Below are positions 1-9,410 of a stretch of 64,000 nt of DNA, piece after piece. A program made the translations under genes and the position numbers. Within the stretch, counting starts at the first letter, position 1. Each line of letters starts with the position of its first letter. This DNA comes from Pelomonas sp. Root1237 (GTDB lineage: Bacteria; Pseudomonadota; Gammaproteobacteria; Burkholderiales; Burkholderiaceae_C), in NCBI RefSeq assembly GCF_001425055.1, contig NZ_LMDK01000017.1, positions 383,502 to 447,501 on the forward strand. Direction: 5' to 3'. The notes below the pieces were generated by a model. It did not search any database. It was not told the origin of the DNA and saw only the letters and a list, made by a program, of their open reading frames with translations.

Positions 1-36
1 CGACATTCGTTGTTGCCTTCTCGCAGGAGTCCCGCC

Positions 37-2208
37 ATGCCTCGCACCACCCTCCACCGCCTGCAGGTCGATGCCGACCTGGCCCGCTTCATCGACACCG
101 AGGTGCTGCCCGGCACCGGCGTTTCGGCTGACGCCTTCTGGGCCGGCTTCAGCCGGATCGCCCATGAGCTGGCACCGATGAACCGCGCGCTGCTGGCCGA
201 GCGCGACCGCCTGCAGGCCGAGCTGGATGCCTGGCACGAGGCCCATCCCGGCCCCATCACCGACATGCCGGCCTACCGCGCCTTCCTGCAGCGCATCGGC
301 TACCTCGTCGAGCCGCCCGCCCAGGTGCAGGCGACCACCGCCAACGTCGATGCCGAGCTGGCCCTGCAAGCCGGCCCCCAGCTCGTCGTGCCCATCCTGA
401 ACGCCCGCTATGCGCTGAACGCGGCCAACGCGCGCTGGGGCTCGCTGTACGACGCGCTCTACGGCACCGACGCCATCTCCGAGGCCGACGGGGCCACGCG
501 CGACGGTGGCTACAACCCGGTGCGCGGCGCCAGGGTCATTGCCTTCGCCCGCCAGGTGCTGGACCAGGCCGCACCGTTGGCCGAAGGCTCGCACAGCCAG
601 GCGGTGGCCTACCGCATCGAGGGCGACCAGCTCTCCGTCACGCTGGCCTCGGGCGACGTGACCGGCCTGGCCAACGCAGCCACCTTCGCCGGCTACCAGG
701 GCGCCCCTGATGCGCCCAGCAGCGTGCTGCTGGTGCACCATGGCCTGCACCTGGATGTGCGCATCGACCGCAGCACGCCCATCGGCAAAACCGACCCGGC
801 CGGCGTCGCCGACGTGGTGCTGGAGTCCGCGCTGTCCACCATCCTCGACCTGGAAGACTCCGTCGCCGCCGTCGACGCCGAGGACAAGCTGCTGGCCTAC
901 CGCAACTGGCTGGGCATCCAGCTCGGCACGCTGACCGAGGAAGTGGCCAAGGGCGGCAAGAGCTTCACGCGCCGCCTCAACGCCGACCGCGTCTACACGG
1001 CACCCGGTGGCGGCACGCTGACGCTGCATGGCCGCTCGCTGATGTTCGTGCGCAATGTCGGCCACCTGATGACCAACCCGGCCATCCTGCTCGACGACGG
1101 CAGCGAGATCCCCGAGGGCATCATGGACGCTGTCGTCACGACGACCATCGCGATGCACGATCTGCGCCGCCGCGGCAACAGCCGCACGGGCAGCGTCTAC
1201 ATCGTCAAGCCCAAGATGCACGGCCCGGCCGAGGTGGCCTTCGCCGCCGAGCTGTTCAGCCGCGTCGAGCAGCTGCTCGGCCTGCCCGACAGCACGGTCA
1301 AGCTGGGCATCATGGACGAGGAGCGCCGCACCTCCGTCAACCTGAAGGCCTGCATCGCCGCCGCGGCCAGCCGCGTCGCCTTCATCAACACCGGCTTCCT
1401 GGACCGCACGGGCGACGAGATGCACACCGCTATGCGGGCCGGCGCGATGCTGCGCAAGGGCGACATGAAGACGTCCAGCTGGATCCAGGCCTATGAACGC
1501 AGCAATGTGTTGACCGGCCTGGCCTGCGGCTTGCGCGGCCGCGCCCAGATCGGCAAGGGCATGTGGGCCATGCCCGACCTGATGGCCGCCATGCTGGAGC
1601 AGAAGGTCGGCCACCCCAAGGCCGGCGCCAACACGGCCTGGGTGCCGTCCCCCACCGCCGCGACGCTGCATGCGCTGCACTACCACCAGGTCAGCGTTAG
1701 CGCCGTGCAGCAGGAGCTGGAAAAGGTCGACTTGGCCGCCGAACGCGAGGGCATCCTGAACGCGCTGCTGACCATCCCCGTCGCCGCCAAGGCCGACTGG
1801 ACGCCCGAGCAGCGACAGCAGGAGCTGGACAACAACGTGCAGGGCATCCTCGGCTATGTGGTGCGCTGGGTCGACCAGGGCGTGGGCTGCTCCAAGGTGC
1901 CCGACATCAACGGCGTCGGCCTGATGGAAGACCGCGCGACGCTGCGCATCTCCAGCCAGCACATCGCCAACTGGCTGCGCCATGGCGTCGTGTCGGCCGA
2001 ACAGGTGCGCGAGACCTTCGCCCGCATGGCCAAGGTGGTGGACGGCCAGAACGCCGGCGACCCGGCCTACCGGCCTCTGACCGCCAACTCGCAGGGCGCG
2101 GCCATGCAGGCGGCGCAGGATCTGGTCTTCAAGGGCGAGGCCCAGCCCAGCGGCTACACCGAGCCGCTGCTGCATGCCTGGCGGTTGAAGGTGAAGGCGG
2201 CGCACTGA
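37..2208 (+). CDS. glcB: Malate synthase G
   Basis: Condenses glyoxylate with acetyl-CoA to malate in the cytoplasm (glyoxylate/glycolate assimilation). The 723-residue product matches the usual length of the monomeric G isoform. Visible landmarks are the [14 protein letters not shown] segment, the IMDEERRTS metal-site region, [14 protein letters not shown], and the late [13 protein letters not shown] stretch that carries the catalytic Asp of the family. I chose the ATG at 37 over an in-frame TTG at 10 because AGGAG at 25-29 lies 7 nt upstream of it. No glycolate oxidase or isocitrate lyase gene is visible nearby; the upstream context lies outside the window. Confidence 0.96.
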   Translation: MPRTTLHRLQVDADLARFIDTEVLPGTGVSADAFWAGFSRIAHELAPMNRALLAERDRLQAELDAWHEAHPGPITDMPAYRAFLQRIGYLVEPPAQVQATTANVDAELALQAGPQLVVPILNARYALNAANARWGSLYDALYGTDAISEADGATRDGGYNPVRGARVIAFARQVLDQAAPLAEGSHSQAVAYRIEGDQLSVTLASGDVTGLANAATFAGYQGAPDAPSSVLLVHHGLHLDVRIDRSTPIGKTDPAGVADVVLESALSTILDLEDSVAAVDAEDKLLAYRNWLGIQLGTLTEEVAKGGKSFTRRLNADRVYTAPGGGTLTLHGRSLMFVRNVGHLMTNPAILLDDGSEIPEGIMDAVVTTTIAMHDLRRRGNSRTGSVYIVKPKMHGPAEVAFAAELFSRVEQLLGLPDSTVKLGIMDEERRTSVNLKACIAAAASRVAFINTGFLDRTGDEMHTAMRAGAMLRKGDMKTSSWIQAYERSNVLTGLACGLRGRAQIGKGMWAMPDLMAAMLEQKVGHPKAGANTAWVPSPTAATLHALHYHQVSVSAVQQELEKVDLAAEREGILNALLTIPVAAKADWTPEQRQQELDNNVQGILGYVVRWVDQGVGCSKVPDINGVGLMEDRATLRISSQHIANWLRHGVVSAEQVRETFARMAKVVDGQNAGDPAYRPLTANSQGAAMQAAQDLVFKGEAQPSGYTEPLLHAWRLKVKAAH

Positions 2209-2263
2209 GCGCAACGGCAGTTGCCCGGTCCTGTTCGGCACGGGCAACTGCTAGGCTTGCCCC

Positions 2264-2767
2264 ATGCGCACCATCACCTTGATTGCCCTTTCCCTCGCTG
2301 CCCTGCCGGCCCTGGCGCAGGACGGCCTGCAGCGCTGCCGCGCGATGACGGATAGCGCTGCCCGGCTGGCTTGCTATGACACGCTGGCCGACGCAGCCCG
2401 CGTGCCGGCACCACCGGCCAGGCCCGCCGCGCCGGCCGCGGTGGCGCAGACCGCAGCGCCGGTCACAGCCATGGCTACCACGGCGGCACCGGCCCGCGCG
2501 GGCGAGACCACCTTCGGCCTGCCTGAATCCAAGCGCCCCGAGGCGGTGGAGTCGGTCGAGAGTTCGGTCGGCCCGCGCTTCGACGGCTGGGGCCCCAACT
2601 CGCGCATCCGCCTCGCCAACGGCCAGGTCTGGCAGGTCGTCGACGGCAGCTCCGTCGCGCTGCCGGAAGGCCCGCGCAAGGTGAGCGTGAAGCGCGGTGC
2701 GCTGTCGTCCTTCTACCTCGACATCGAAGGCCTGAAGACTTCGCCGCGCGTTCGTCGCGTCGAATAG
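2264..2767 (+). CDS. Small exported protein, function unknown
   Basis: A 167-residue protein with a clear signal peptide (MRTITLIALSLAALPALAQ). It is followed by a CRAMTDSAARLACYD motif, a two-cysteine pattern seen at the mature N-terminus of many uncharacterised proteobacterial periplasmic proteins. An Ala/Pro-rich spacer (about residues 45-80) leads to a compact C-terminal part with a NGQVWQVVDG-type beta-rich sequence. It starts 55 bp after glcB on the same strand, so the two may share a transcript. I do not recognise a specific function. It ends just before a structured repeat. Confidence 0.75.
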   Translation: MRTITLIALSLAALPALAQDGLQRCRAMTDSAARLACYDTLADAARVPAPPARPAAPAAVAQTAAPVTAMATTAAPARAGETTFGLPESKRPEAVESVESSVGPRFDGWGPNSRIRLANGQVWQVVDGSSVALPEGPRKVSVKRGALSSFYLDIEGLKTSPRVRRVE

Positions 2768-2782
2768 CCGCGCCGCGTATTC

Positions 2783-2923
2783 GGGCCGAGCGCCGGGCCG
2801 CTCCCAAGCCGGCCCGCCTGAGGTTGCCCGCGGGTCAATGCCACGGGCAGCCTCGTCCCCACGGGGGACCGGCTGGGCGCGCCCGCGTTCAGCGCGGCGC
2901 GACTGGACGAGGGGCTTCATTCA
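2783..2923. repeat. Structured intergenic repeat, family 1 copy A
   Basis: Lies between two convergent genes and ends on the TGA stop of the minus-strand TPR gene (2921-2923). It has three consecutive hairpins. The first pairs CGGGCC (2782-2787) with GGCCCG (2811-2816). The second pairs GAGGTTGCCCG (2820-2830) with CGGGCAGCCTC (2844-2854). The third is a short TCCCC/GGGGA hairpin. The flanks closely match copies at 44711-44856 and 35725-35790, but the middle hairpin has a different sequence in copy B. It may act as a bidirectional terminator or a REP-like mobile palindrome; neither is shown by the sequence alone. Confidence 0.75.
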
Positions 2924-4747
2924 GTCCGGCAGCACGTCGAAGGCTACCGTCAGCCGGTAGGCCTCGTCCTGGAACGGCGTGGTGCCGTGCCACAGATAGG
3001 ACGGGAACAGCACCAGGCGACCGGGCCGCGGTGCCTCCATGCGCCGTGGCGGCAGGCTTGAGCGCAGCGGCTCGGGCAGGTCGGGCTCGCCAAACTTGAT
3101 CCAGCCGTCGCGGCTGCCTTCGCGCAGGGCGCTCGGCGGCGTGGCCACGTAGTAGCAACTGCTCAGCCAGCCATGGCTGTGGATGTGGTTGGTGTGGAAG
3201 CCGCTGCGGCGCAGCCGCGAACTCCAGCTGTCGGTGAAATGCCAGGCTCCGGGTGAGGTGGGCCGGCGGCCGAGGAAGGGGTGACCGGGCTCGGACGGAA
3301 GGTTCGCCAGCCAGGCGCTGATGGCCGTGGTGATCTGGCATTGCAGCGCCTGCACCAGCGGCAGGTCGAGGTCGAAGAGGTCGCCGCGCGTCTGCGTGCC
3401 GTGGCGCAGTGTCTGGTCGATGGGCGCCTGGGCATCGGTGTGCAGCCGCGTCAGCTCCTCGGCCAGCGCGGCATTGAAGCTGGCGATGTCGGCCCACCCG
3501 GCAGGCGGCTCGATGTCGATGACGGCCGCGCAGCGATCCAGGTCGTTCAGCCAGTCGGCACGCGGGTCGCCCGTCAGCCGCCAGCCCGTGCCGACGAGGG
3601 CCAGCGCATGCTGGTTCTCCGGCGCCAGCGCGAAGGCGCGTTCGGCCAGCGCCAGGCCCTCGGCGGATTGACCGGCGGCGTAGAGGCTGCGCGCCGCGTT
3701 GCTCAGCACCGTCACGCTGTCCGGTGCCAGCGAAACAGCCTGGCGGTGGGCGATGCAGGACTCCTCGTGGCGGCCGAGCAGGCAGAGGGCCTGGCCGAGG
3801 CCGTCGGCGTACGCCGCCGTGGCAGGGGACAGCGCCGCAGCGCGGCGATAGGCGTCGGCCGCAGCTTCGCCACGTTCCGCGCGCAGCTGCAGCAGGCCCA
3901 GCAGGCCGGGCGGCACGTCGGACTCCGGCGCGGCGCGTTCGGCAGCGTCGAGCTCGGCGGTGAAATCGGCATGCCCGAGGGCCCAGCGCAGCTTGGCGAG
4001 GTCGTAGAGGCTGAGCGCATGCAGCGGCTGCAGCGCCAGCGCACGGCGGTAGGCAGCCAGCGCCGCATCCGCGCGGCCCAGCGCCTGCAGCGTGTTGCCG
4101 AAGTTGTAGTGTGCTTCGGCGACGTCCAGGCCCAGCCCCTGCGCGCGTTCGTGCGCGGCGAGCGACTCGGCATGGCGGCCCAGGCGGTGCAGCAGTACGC
4201 CGCGGTTGTGGTGCAGCGCGGCGCGGTCGGGCGCGAGCCGCAGCGCGGCGTCCAGCGTCGGCAGCGCGGCGGCCAGCTCGCCGCTTTCCTCCTGAAGCAT
4301 CGCCAGCAGCTGCAGCGCGTTCGCGTCCTGGGGGCCGAGCCGGGCCGCATCGCGGGCGGCCTGCAATGCGCGCTCGCGTTCGCCGAGATCGCGCCTGAGC
4401 CGGGCATGCTCATAGTGGGCGACAGCCAGGTCAGGTTGATGCAGGACGGCCTGGGCAAAGGCTTCGGCCGCCGCCGCGGGACGTTGCAACATCTCCAGCA
4501 TCTGGCCGCGCGCCAGCCACACGCGCGGCTGCCGCGCCTGCAATTGCAGCGAGCGCGAGAACCAAGCCTCGGCGTCGGCCCATTGCTTGCGCCGGGCGGC
4601 GAGCTGGCCCAGCGCGGCGGGTGCCTCGGGAGCGGCAGGCATCTCGCGCAGCGCGCGCTGCAGCAGGGCATCGGCGGCGTCGAGCTGGCCTGCGGCGAGT
4701 GCGCGCAGGCCCTGGCCCAGCGAGGAAGCGGGGTGGATGGCTGCCAT
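2921..4747 (-). CDS. TPR protein with C-terminal 2OG-Fe(II) oxygenase-like domain
   Basis: 608 residues from the ATG at 4747 (MAAIHPASSLGQG). Roughly residues 1-410 are tandem TPR-like helices, recognised by repeated A-x-Y-x-x-A-L and LG-A--Y-RAL patterns. The last ~170 residues look like the putative 2OG-Fe(II) oxygenase family PF13759. They carry HTNHIHSHGWLSSCYYV for the first metal ligands, FPSYLWHGTTPF for the distal His, and RLTVAFDVLPD for the Arg that binds 2-oxoglutarate. No signal peptide is visible. It lies immediately downstream of a large TonB-dependent receptor, a pairing I know from other receptor-rich proteobacteria, but a terminator separates the two. Its substrate is unknown. 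An upstream extension of the open frame runs into the receptor gene and is not credible. Confidence 0.8.
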   Translation of the reverse strand: MAAIHPASSLGQGLRALAAGQLDAADALLQRALREMPAAPEAPAALGQLAARRKQWADAEAWFSRSLQLQARQPRVWLARGQMLEMLQRPAAAAEAFAQAVLHQPDLAVAHYEHARLRRDLGERERALQAARDAARLGPQDANALQLLAMLQEESGELAAALPTLDAALRLAPDRAALHHNRGVLLHRLGRHAESLAAHERAQGLGLDVAEAHYNFGNTLQALGRADAALAAYRRALALQPLHALSLYDLAKLRWALGHADFTAELDAAERAAPESDVPPGLLGLLQLRAERGEAAADAYRRAAALSPATAAYADGLGQALCLLGRHEESCIAHRQAVSLAPDSVTVLSNAARSLYAAGQSAEGLALAERAFALAPENQHALALVGTGWRLTGDPRADWLNDLDRCAAVIDIEPPAGWADIASFNAALAEELTRLHTDAQAPIDQTLRHGTQTRGDLFDLDLPLVQALQCQITTAISAWLANLPSEPGHPFLGRRPTSPGAWHFTDSWSSRLRRSGFHTNHIHSHGWLSSCYYVATPPSALREGSRDGWIKFGEPDLPEPLRSSLPPRRMEAPRPGRLVLFPSYLWHGTTPFQDEAYRLTVAFDVLPD

Positions 4748-4783
4748 GGGACGGTGTGTGGATGAGCGCGAATTGTCCGCGCC

Positions 4784-4810
4784 AATAAAAACAGGCCCCG
4801 AAGGGCCCGT
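4784..4810 (-). terminator. Rho-independent terminator of the TonB receptor gene
   Basis: On the minus strand an 8-bp stem (acgggccc with gggcctgt, one G-T wobble) closes a TTCG tetraloop and is followed by TTTTTATT. It sits 35 nt after the receptor stop and before the start of the TPR/oxygenase gene. That gene must therefore depend on read-through or its own promoter. Confidence 0.85.
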
Positions 4811-4845
4811 TTGCAAAACACCCCGAGGGGCGAAACCAGACTTGC

Positions 4846-7770
4846 TTAGAAGTTGGCTTGGACGGTCGCGGTATAGCGGCGGCCAATGATGTCGTAGACG
4901 CTCGGGAACGTGTTGCCGTAGTTGCTCGAACCCGGGCCGATGCCGGTGCCGATCAGCGGCGGTTGCTTGTCGAACAGGTTGTTGACCGTCATCGACAGCT
5001 TGATGTTCTTGCTGACTTGCCACGAACCATTCAGGTCGAAGTATTCGAAGGCCTTGATGGACTCGTTCGAAGGCAGGAACTTGCCCTTGTTGTTGGCCGC
5101 CGCACCGGTGGTCTGCACGTTGGCAGCGCCGATATGACGCCAGTTCAGGCCCAGCCCGTAGTCACCCAGCGTCCAGGACGCCCGCGCGTTGAACCGCGTC
5201 TTGGAGTAGGGCGTACCCACATCGACGCCGTAGTAGCCAGCTTGCTCCAGTGTCTGCACGTTCGGCAGCGACTTGAAATCAGCACGCTTCAGATAGGCCA
5301 GCTGCATGCTCAGATCAAGGCGACCCCAGTTGGCCAAGCCCAGCTTCTTCAACGGCAGACGGTAGTTCGCGCCCAGGTCGATACCCGAGAAGTTGTAGAA
5401 GCCGAGGTTGGACGACTGGGTGCTCACGCCCTTGCTGCCGGTACCGTTCAGGCCGCCATTCAGCGGATCACGCTGGATCAGCTGGCAGAAGGAGTTGTAC
5501 GTGAAGCCCGGATTTCCGACGTAGCAGCCATCGATGACCTGGGAAGCCGTCGCGCTCGACACGGCGCCGTTGATCTTGATCTTCCAGAAGTCCAGGGTGA
5601 TCGACAGGTTGTCGATGAAGTCCGGCTCCCACACCACGCCCAGGGTGGTCGTGTCGGCCTTCTCAGGGCCGAGGTTGGGGTTGCCGCCGCCGGTGTTGTT
5701 GATCTGGTTGGACGAGGGGGACGCGACGTTGCCGATCTGGGCCGCCGGCACACCGGTCTGCTGGCACAGGTTGGTCAGCGTGCCGGCCTTGCCTGCGTCA
5801 GCGGTATTGATCAGGGCCTGCTGGCAAGGGTCCACACTCTGCGACGACAGGCCTGTCGTCACTGGTGCGTACAGCTCGTTCACGTTCGGCGCGCGGGTGG
5901 CGCGCTGGCTTTCGCCGCGCAGACGCAGGCCCTTCATGGGCGCGTAGTCAAATGACTTCTTCCAGCTGCCGTAGCTCTTGGTGCCGCCGATCGAGTCGAA
6001 CTCGGTGTCACGATAGCCGTAGCCGACGTTCAGCGAGTAGACGAACGGCTTGTTCTGCACCAGCGGCAGGGTGGCTTCGCCATAGACCTCGCGGAACTTC
6101 AGCGTACCGCTGCGGTCAGGCGTCGGGGAGCCCGAACCCAGCAGTTCGCCCTGGGTCTGCACGACCGCGTCGGACGCATTACCGCCGAACACCGTGCGGT
6201 CTTCGTAGCCAATGGCAACGCCCAGCGGGTTCTTCGCCCACGGGCTCTTGGCGAAGGCGACTTCACCGTTGGCGGACCCGGCCACGACCTTCTGCTCGAC
6301 GCGGGTGGTCTGGAAGGTCGGCGTGGCGATGAAGGCCAGCATCTCCGGGGTGATGCTGCCGGCAGCGCCGAACAAGTTGATCGGCACGCAACCACCGCTG
6401 GTCACGGTACAGGCCGTCGTGCTGAGGGCCTTCGTGGCCTGCTGCAGCTTGGTGGCCGAGAAGCCGTTGCCCGTGCGCTGGGTCTGGTCCGAGCGGCCGG
6501 TCTGGAAGTAGGCGTCATAGCTCCAGCCTTCGAACATCGGGATGTCGCCACGCACACCGGCGGTGTACTGGGTCGTTGCGTTGTCGTAGCTGTAGATGCG
6601 CGGACCGGCTTCGACGAAGCGGCGGGCAACGTTGGCGCGGAAGGTGGTGGCGCCGCCAGCCACGCACTTCGGATCGTTGGCACCGAGCGCGAACACGGTC
6701 GTGTACGCATTGCAGAGCTGCGACCGAACCGCCGGCGTGATGTAGGGGTTGCCGATTGGAATGTCGAGCCCCGCGCCGAAGGTACCCGACGGAGCCAGAT
6801 TCAGCGTCACGTTGGACTTCGTGTGGAAGATTTCCGCGTAGACCTCGGCGTTGTCGTTGATCTGGTAGCGGCCCATGGCCGTGACCTGCGTGCGGGTCAG
6901 CGGTGTTTCGAAGTAGTTCGGCGGGTTGGTGTTGTAGCCATCCGGCGGGCCGGAGGTCACGGCAGAACGCAGCAGGCCGGTGGTGCCGTCGATGACGCGG
7001 TTGCCGGCGATGGGTACGGGCATGCCCGAGAACACGGCGGGCACGGCGGTTCCGGAGAAGCCGCCAGGGTTGCCGCTCGCCGAGGAGATCACGGTGCCGG
7101 CGTAGTCCCGCTCACCCAACTTCAGCGGGTTGGTGCGCGTGTTGCCGATGTGCAGCACGACGTTGCCCTTGCCGTCGGCCAGGTTGGCGCCCATCGTCAG
7201 GTCGTTCTTGTAGCGGTTCGCGTCACCCTTTTCGGAGGCGCTGTACAGCGTAGTGGCTTCGACGCCGGAGAAACTGCGCTTGGTGATGAAGTTCACCACG
7301 CCGGACACAGCGTCGGCACCGTAAACGGCGGAAGCGCCGCCAGTCACGAGGTCAACACGCTCGAGCAGCGAGACGGGGATAGTGTTGGTATCGACCACGC
7401 CGCCAAGGGTGGCGGGAACGATACGGCGGCCGTTGATCAGCACCAGCGTGCGGTTGGAGCCGATGCCGCGCAAGTCGATCGACGCGATACCCGTCGAACC
7501 GTTGTTCATGTTCGGGCCAATGGCCGGATAGGACGAAGGCAGGCCACGCACCAGCTCTTCAACCGCGACAGGCTGCTTGATGCTGATATCTTCCTTGCCA
7601 ACCGAGGTGATCGGGCTGCTGGACTCGGCGCCCACGGACTTGATGCGCGAACCGGTGACTTCAATGCGTTCGAGCTTTTCGGTCGAGGCCTCTTGGGCCA
7701 TTGCCGAGCCGGCGCTCAGCGCGCCGATCATCGCCAGCGCGGCTGCGCTTCGGGCGTTTCGTTTAAACAT
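4846..7770 (-). CDS. TonB-dependent outer-membrane receptor (974 aa)
   Basis: Outer-membrane gated transporter. The signal peptide is MFKRNARSAAALAMIGALSAGSAMAQ. The plug domain starts with EVTGSRI and continues with VEELVRGLPSS, IDLRGIGSNRTLVLINGRR and GGASAVYGADAVSGVVNFI. The rest is a 22-strand-type beta-barrel ending in the typical terminal Phe (ATVQANF). Length and plug sequence match the large receptors common in Xanthomonas, Caulobacter and Roseateles relatives, whose ligands are often sugars or oligomers. The ligand here cannot be read from the sequence. AAGGAG lies 6 nt before the ATG. A strong terminator follows. Confidence 0.93.
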   Translation of the reverse strand: MFKRNARSAAALAMIGALSAGSAMAQEASTEKLERIEVTGSRIKSVGAESSSPITSVGKEDISIKQPVAVEELVRGLPSSYPAIGPNMNNGSTGIASIDLRGIGSNRTLVLINGRRIVPATLGGVVDTNTIPVSLLERVDLVTGGASAVYGADAVSGVVNFITKRSFSGVEATTLYSASEKGDANRYKNDLTMGANLADGKGNVVLHIGNTRTNPLKLGERDYAGTVISSASGNPGGFSGTAVPAVFSGMPVPIAGNRVIDGTTGLLRSAVTSGPPDGYNTNPPNYFETPLTRTQVTAMGRYQINDNAEVYAEIFHTKSNVTLNLAPSGTFGAGLDIPIGNPYITPAVRSQLCNAYTTVFALGANDPKCVAGGATTFRANVARRFVEAGPRIYSYDNATTQYTAGVRGDIPMFEGWSYDAYFQTGRSDQTQRTGNGFSATKLQQATKALSTTACTVTSGGCVPINLFGAAGSITPEMLAFIATPTFQTTRVEQKVVAGSANGEVAFAKSPWAKNPLGVAIGYEDRTVFGGNASDAVVQTQGELLGSGSPTPDRSGTLKFREVYGEATLPLVQNKPFVYSLNVGYGYRDTEFDSIGGTKSYGSWKKSFDYAPMKGLRLRGESQRATRAPNVNELYAPVTTGLSSQSVDPCQQALINTADAGKAGTLTNLCQQTGVPAAQIGNVASPSSNQINNTGGGNPNLGPEKADTTTLGVVWEPDFIDNLSITLDFWKIKINGAVSSATASQVIDGCYVGNPGFTYNSFCQLIQRDPLNGGLNGTGSKGVSTQSSNLGFYNFSGIDLGANYRLPLKKLGLANWGRLDLSMQLAYLKRADFKSLPNVQTLEQAGYYGVDVGTPYSKTRFNARASWTLGDYGLGLNWRHIGAANVQTTGAAANNKGKFLPSNESIKAFEYFDLNGSWQVSKNIKLSMTVNNLFDKQPPLIGTGIGPGSSNYGNTFPSVYDIIGRRYTATVQANF

Positions 7771-7991
7771 GACTACTCCTTCGTGAGGACGTTCTCAACG
7801 CTGTGTTGCAGGTGATTTGGAAATGCGAGTCCCTCGCGGAGAAACGCCTTTTCGCGGCGCGAGTCTGGCGACTGGCAGCATCCGGGCCGATCCGGGTAGG
7901 CCCCAATAGACTCTGCAAGCTGCTGTTCCTCGTGCTTTACACAACAGAAACCTAGGGGTTACACCGCCCCAAGCAGGGGGTGTAGGAGGGC

Positions 7992-9347
7992 ATGGGCGTT
8001 GTCACATCGCTACACAAATTCCCTGCTCAGCTCACAGTCAGGACGGGAGTCGCAGTGATATGGAGGTCACGGCCGACTTCTAGAATCGCCGACCCCATCG
8101 AATTGCCAATCCAATTGACTGCTATTACGGAAGGCACCGGCCCTGCCGCCAGGCTGGCCTGCGACGTCCTCATCATCGGCGCCGGCCCTGCTGGCAGCGC
8201 CTGCGCACGGGTGCTGGCTCGGTCGGGCGTGGATGTCCTGCTGGTCGACCAGCACCCGCCCGGCCGCGACAAGATCTGCGGCGACGGCCTGATCCCGGAC
8301 GCCCACAAGGCCCTGGCCCGCCTGGGCCTGCTGGACGACGTCATGCGACGCGCCCAGGCCGTGGCCCATGTGGGCTGCATCGGCCCGCGGGGCGGCCGCA
8401 TTGACGTGCCAGGCTCACTGGCGGTGCTGCCGCGCAAGGAGCTGGACGCGTTGCTGCTGAGCGCCGCCCGGGAGGCGGGCGCACGCTTCGAGCAAGCACG
8501 CTTCGAGGCACCGTTGGAGACCGATGGCCGCGTCGTCGGCGCGCGGCTCAAGCGGGGCGATGAGATCGTCGAGGTCGCTGCGCGATGGGTCGTGCTCGCG
8601 ACCGGCGCCGTGCCCAGGGCGTTGACCGCGGCCGGCATGTGCGAGCGCCACACGCCCAGCGGCGTGGCCCTGCGCGGTTATGTGAAGGCGCCGCAGATGG
8701 TCGGCAGGATCAAGGCGCTGGAAGTCGTCTGGGACAAGTCGGTGCGGCCCGGCTATGGCTGGATCTTCCCGGCGCCGGATGGCCACTTCAACATCGGCGT
8801 CGGCGTGACGGACAGCCACAAGGATCTCGGTGGCGGCAAGGGCATCAAGAAGGACGTCAATCTGCGCGCCATCTTTGATGCCTTTGTCGCCAAGTACGCG
8901 CCGGCGGCCGAGCTGATGCGGGTCGGTGAGCTGGTCGGTGAGCTCAAGGGCGCACCGCTGCGTTGCACGCTGACCGGCGCCACATGGACGCGGCCGGGCC
9001 TGCTCGTCACCGGCGAGGCCGCCGGAAGCACCTATTCCTTCACCGGCGAGGGCATTGGCAAGGCCATGGAGACCGGCATGCTGGCGGCCGACGCCATCCT
9101 GGCGCACGCCGACGATGCCGCAGCCCGCGCCGCCTACGTGGCCGCGCTGACGGCCCTCAAGCCCAAGTTCGAGCTCTACGAGCGTGCCAACCGCGTCAAC
9201 GCCCACCCCTGGCTGGCCGACCTGCTGATCTGGCGCGCGAAGAAGAGCCCGCGCCTGCTCAGGCGCATGAGCGGTGTGCTCAACGAGACCAGCAACCCGG
9301 GCAATCTGGTCAGCTTCAAGGGCATCAGCCGACTCTTTTTCGAGTAG
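7992..9347 (+). CDS. FAD-dependent oxidoreductase, geranylgeranyl-reductase family
   Basis: 451 residues. DVLIIGAGPAGSACARVLARSG at about residues 53-74 is the FAD-binding Rossmann motif, and GDGLIPDAHKAL plus LVTGEAAGSTYSFTGEGIGKAM are hallmarks of the geranylgeranyl reductase/digeranylgeranylglycerophospholipid reductase family. Such enzymes reduce isoprenoid or other double bonds; the substrate here is unknown. The start is uncertain. The ATG at 7992 has AGGAGG only 2-3 nt upstream, and the first ~50 residues are unlike the family, which normally begins shortly before the FAD motif. An in-frame TTG at 8103 is an alternative. The gene is divergent from the receptor gene across about 220 bp of leader DNA. 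Confidence 0.8.
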   Translation: MGVVTSLHKFPAQLTVRTGVAVIWRSRPTSRIADPIELPIQLTAITEGTGPAARLACDVLIIGAGPAGSACARVLARSGVDVLLVDQHPPGRDKICGDGLIPDAHKALARLGLLDDVMRRAQAVAHVGCIGPRGGRIDVPGSLAVLPRKELDALLLSAAREAGARFEQARFEAPLETDGRVVGARLKRGDEIVEVAARWVVLATGAVPRALTAAGMCERHTPSGVALRGYVKAPQMVGRIKALEVVWDKSVRPGYGWIFPAPDGHFNIGVGVTDSHKDLGGGKGIKKDVNLRAIFDAFVAKYAPAAELMRVGELVGELKGAPLRCTLTGATWTRPGLLVTGEAAGSTYSFTGEGIGKAMETGMLAADAILAHADDAAARAAYVAALTALKPKFELYERANRVNAHPWLADLLIWRAKKSPRLLRRMSGVLNETSNPGNLVSFKGISRLFFE

Positions 9348-9354
9348 TCCTGAT

Positions 9355-9410
9355 CAGTTGGGGACAGAGCGTGGCGCTGCGCGCCAAGGTCCGTCCCGCA
9401 AGGTCATCAG
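9355..9410. repeat. 56-bp structured repeat, family 2 copy 1
   Basis: Begins CAGTTGGGGACAGAGC and ends GTCCCGCAAGGTCATCAG, with the stop codon of the thiolase gene (9407-9409) as its last bases. It matches the 56-bp sequence at 54937-54992 in order, length and most positions. Inner GGCGC/GCGCC and outer GGGAC/GTCCC inverted arms can fold. On the minus-strand RNA the outer stem pairs with a G-U wobble, whereas the plus-strand RNA would have an A-C mismatch. Confidence 0.75.

Noticed and set aside
3281-4765. Long open frames antisense to real genes (also around 8963-10633, 28474-30552, 39471-41228, 42637-44388, 57877-59958)
   Set aside because: Arg/Gly/Gln-rich low-complexity translations without family motifs, typical shadows of high-GC genes whose sense frames are clearly conserved enzymes.
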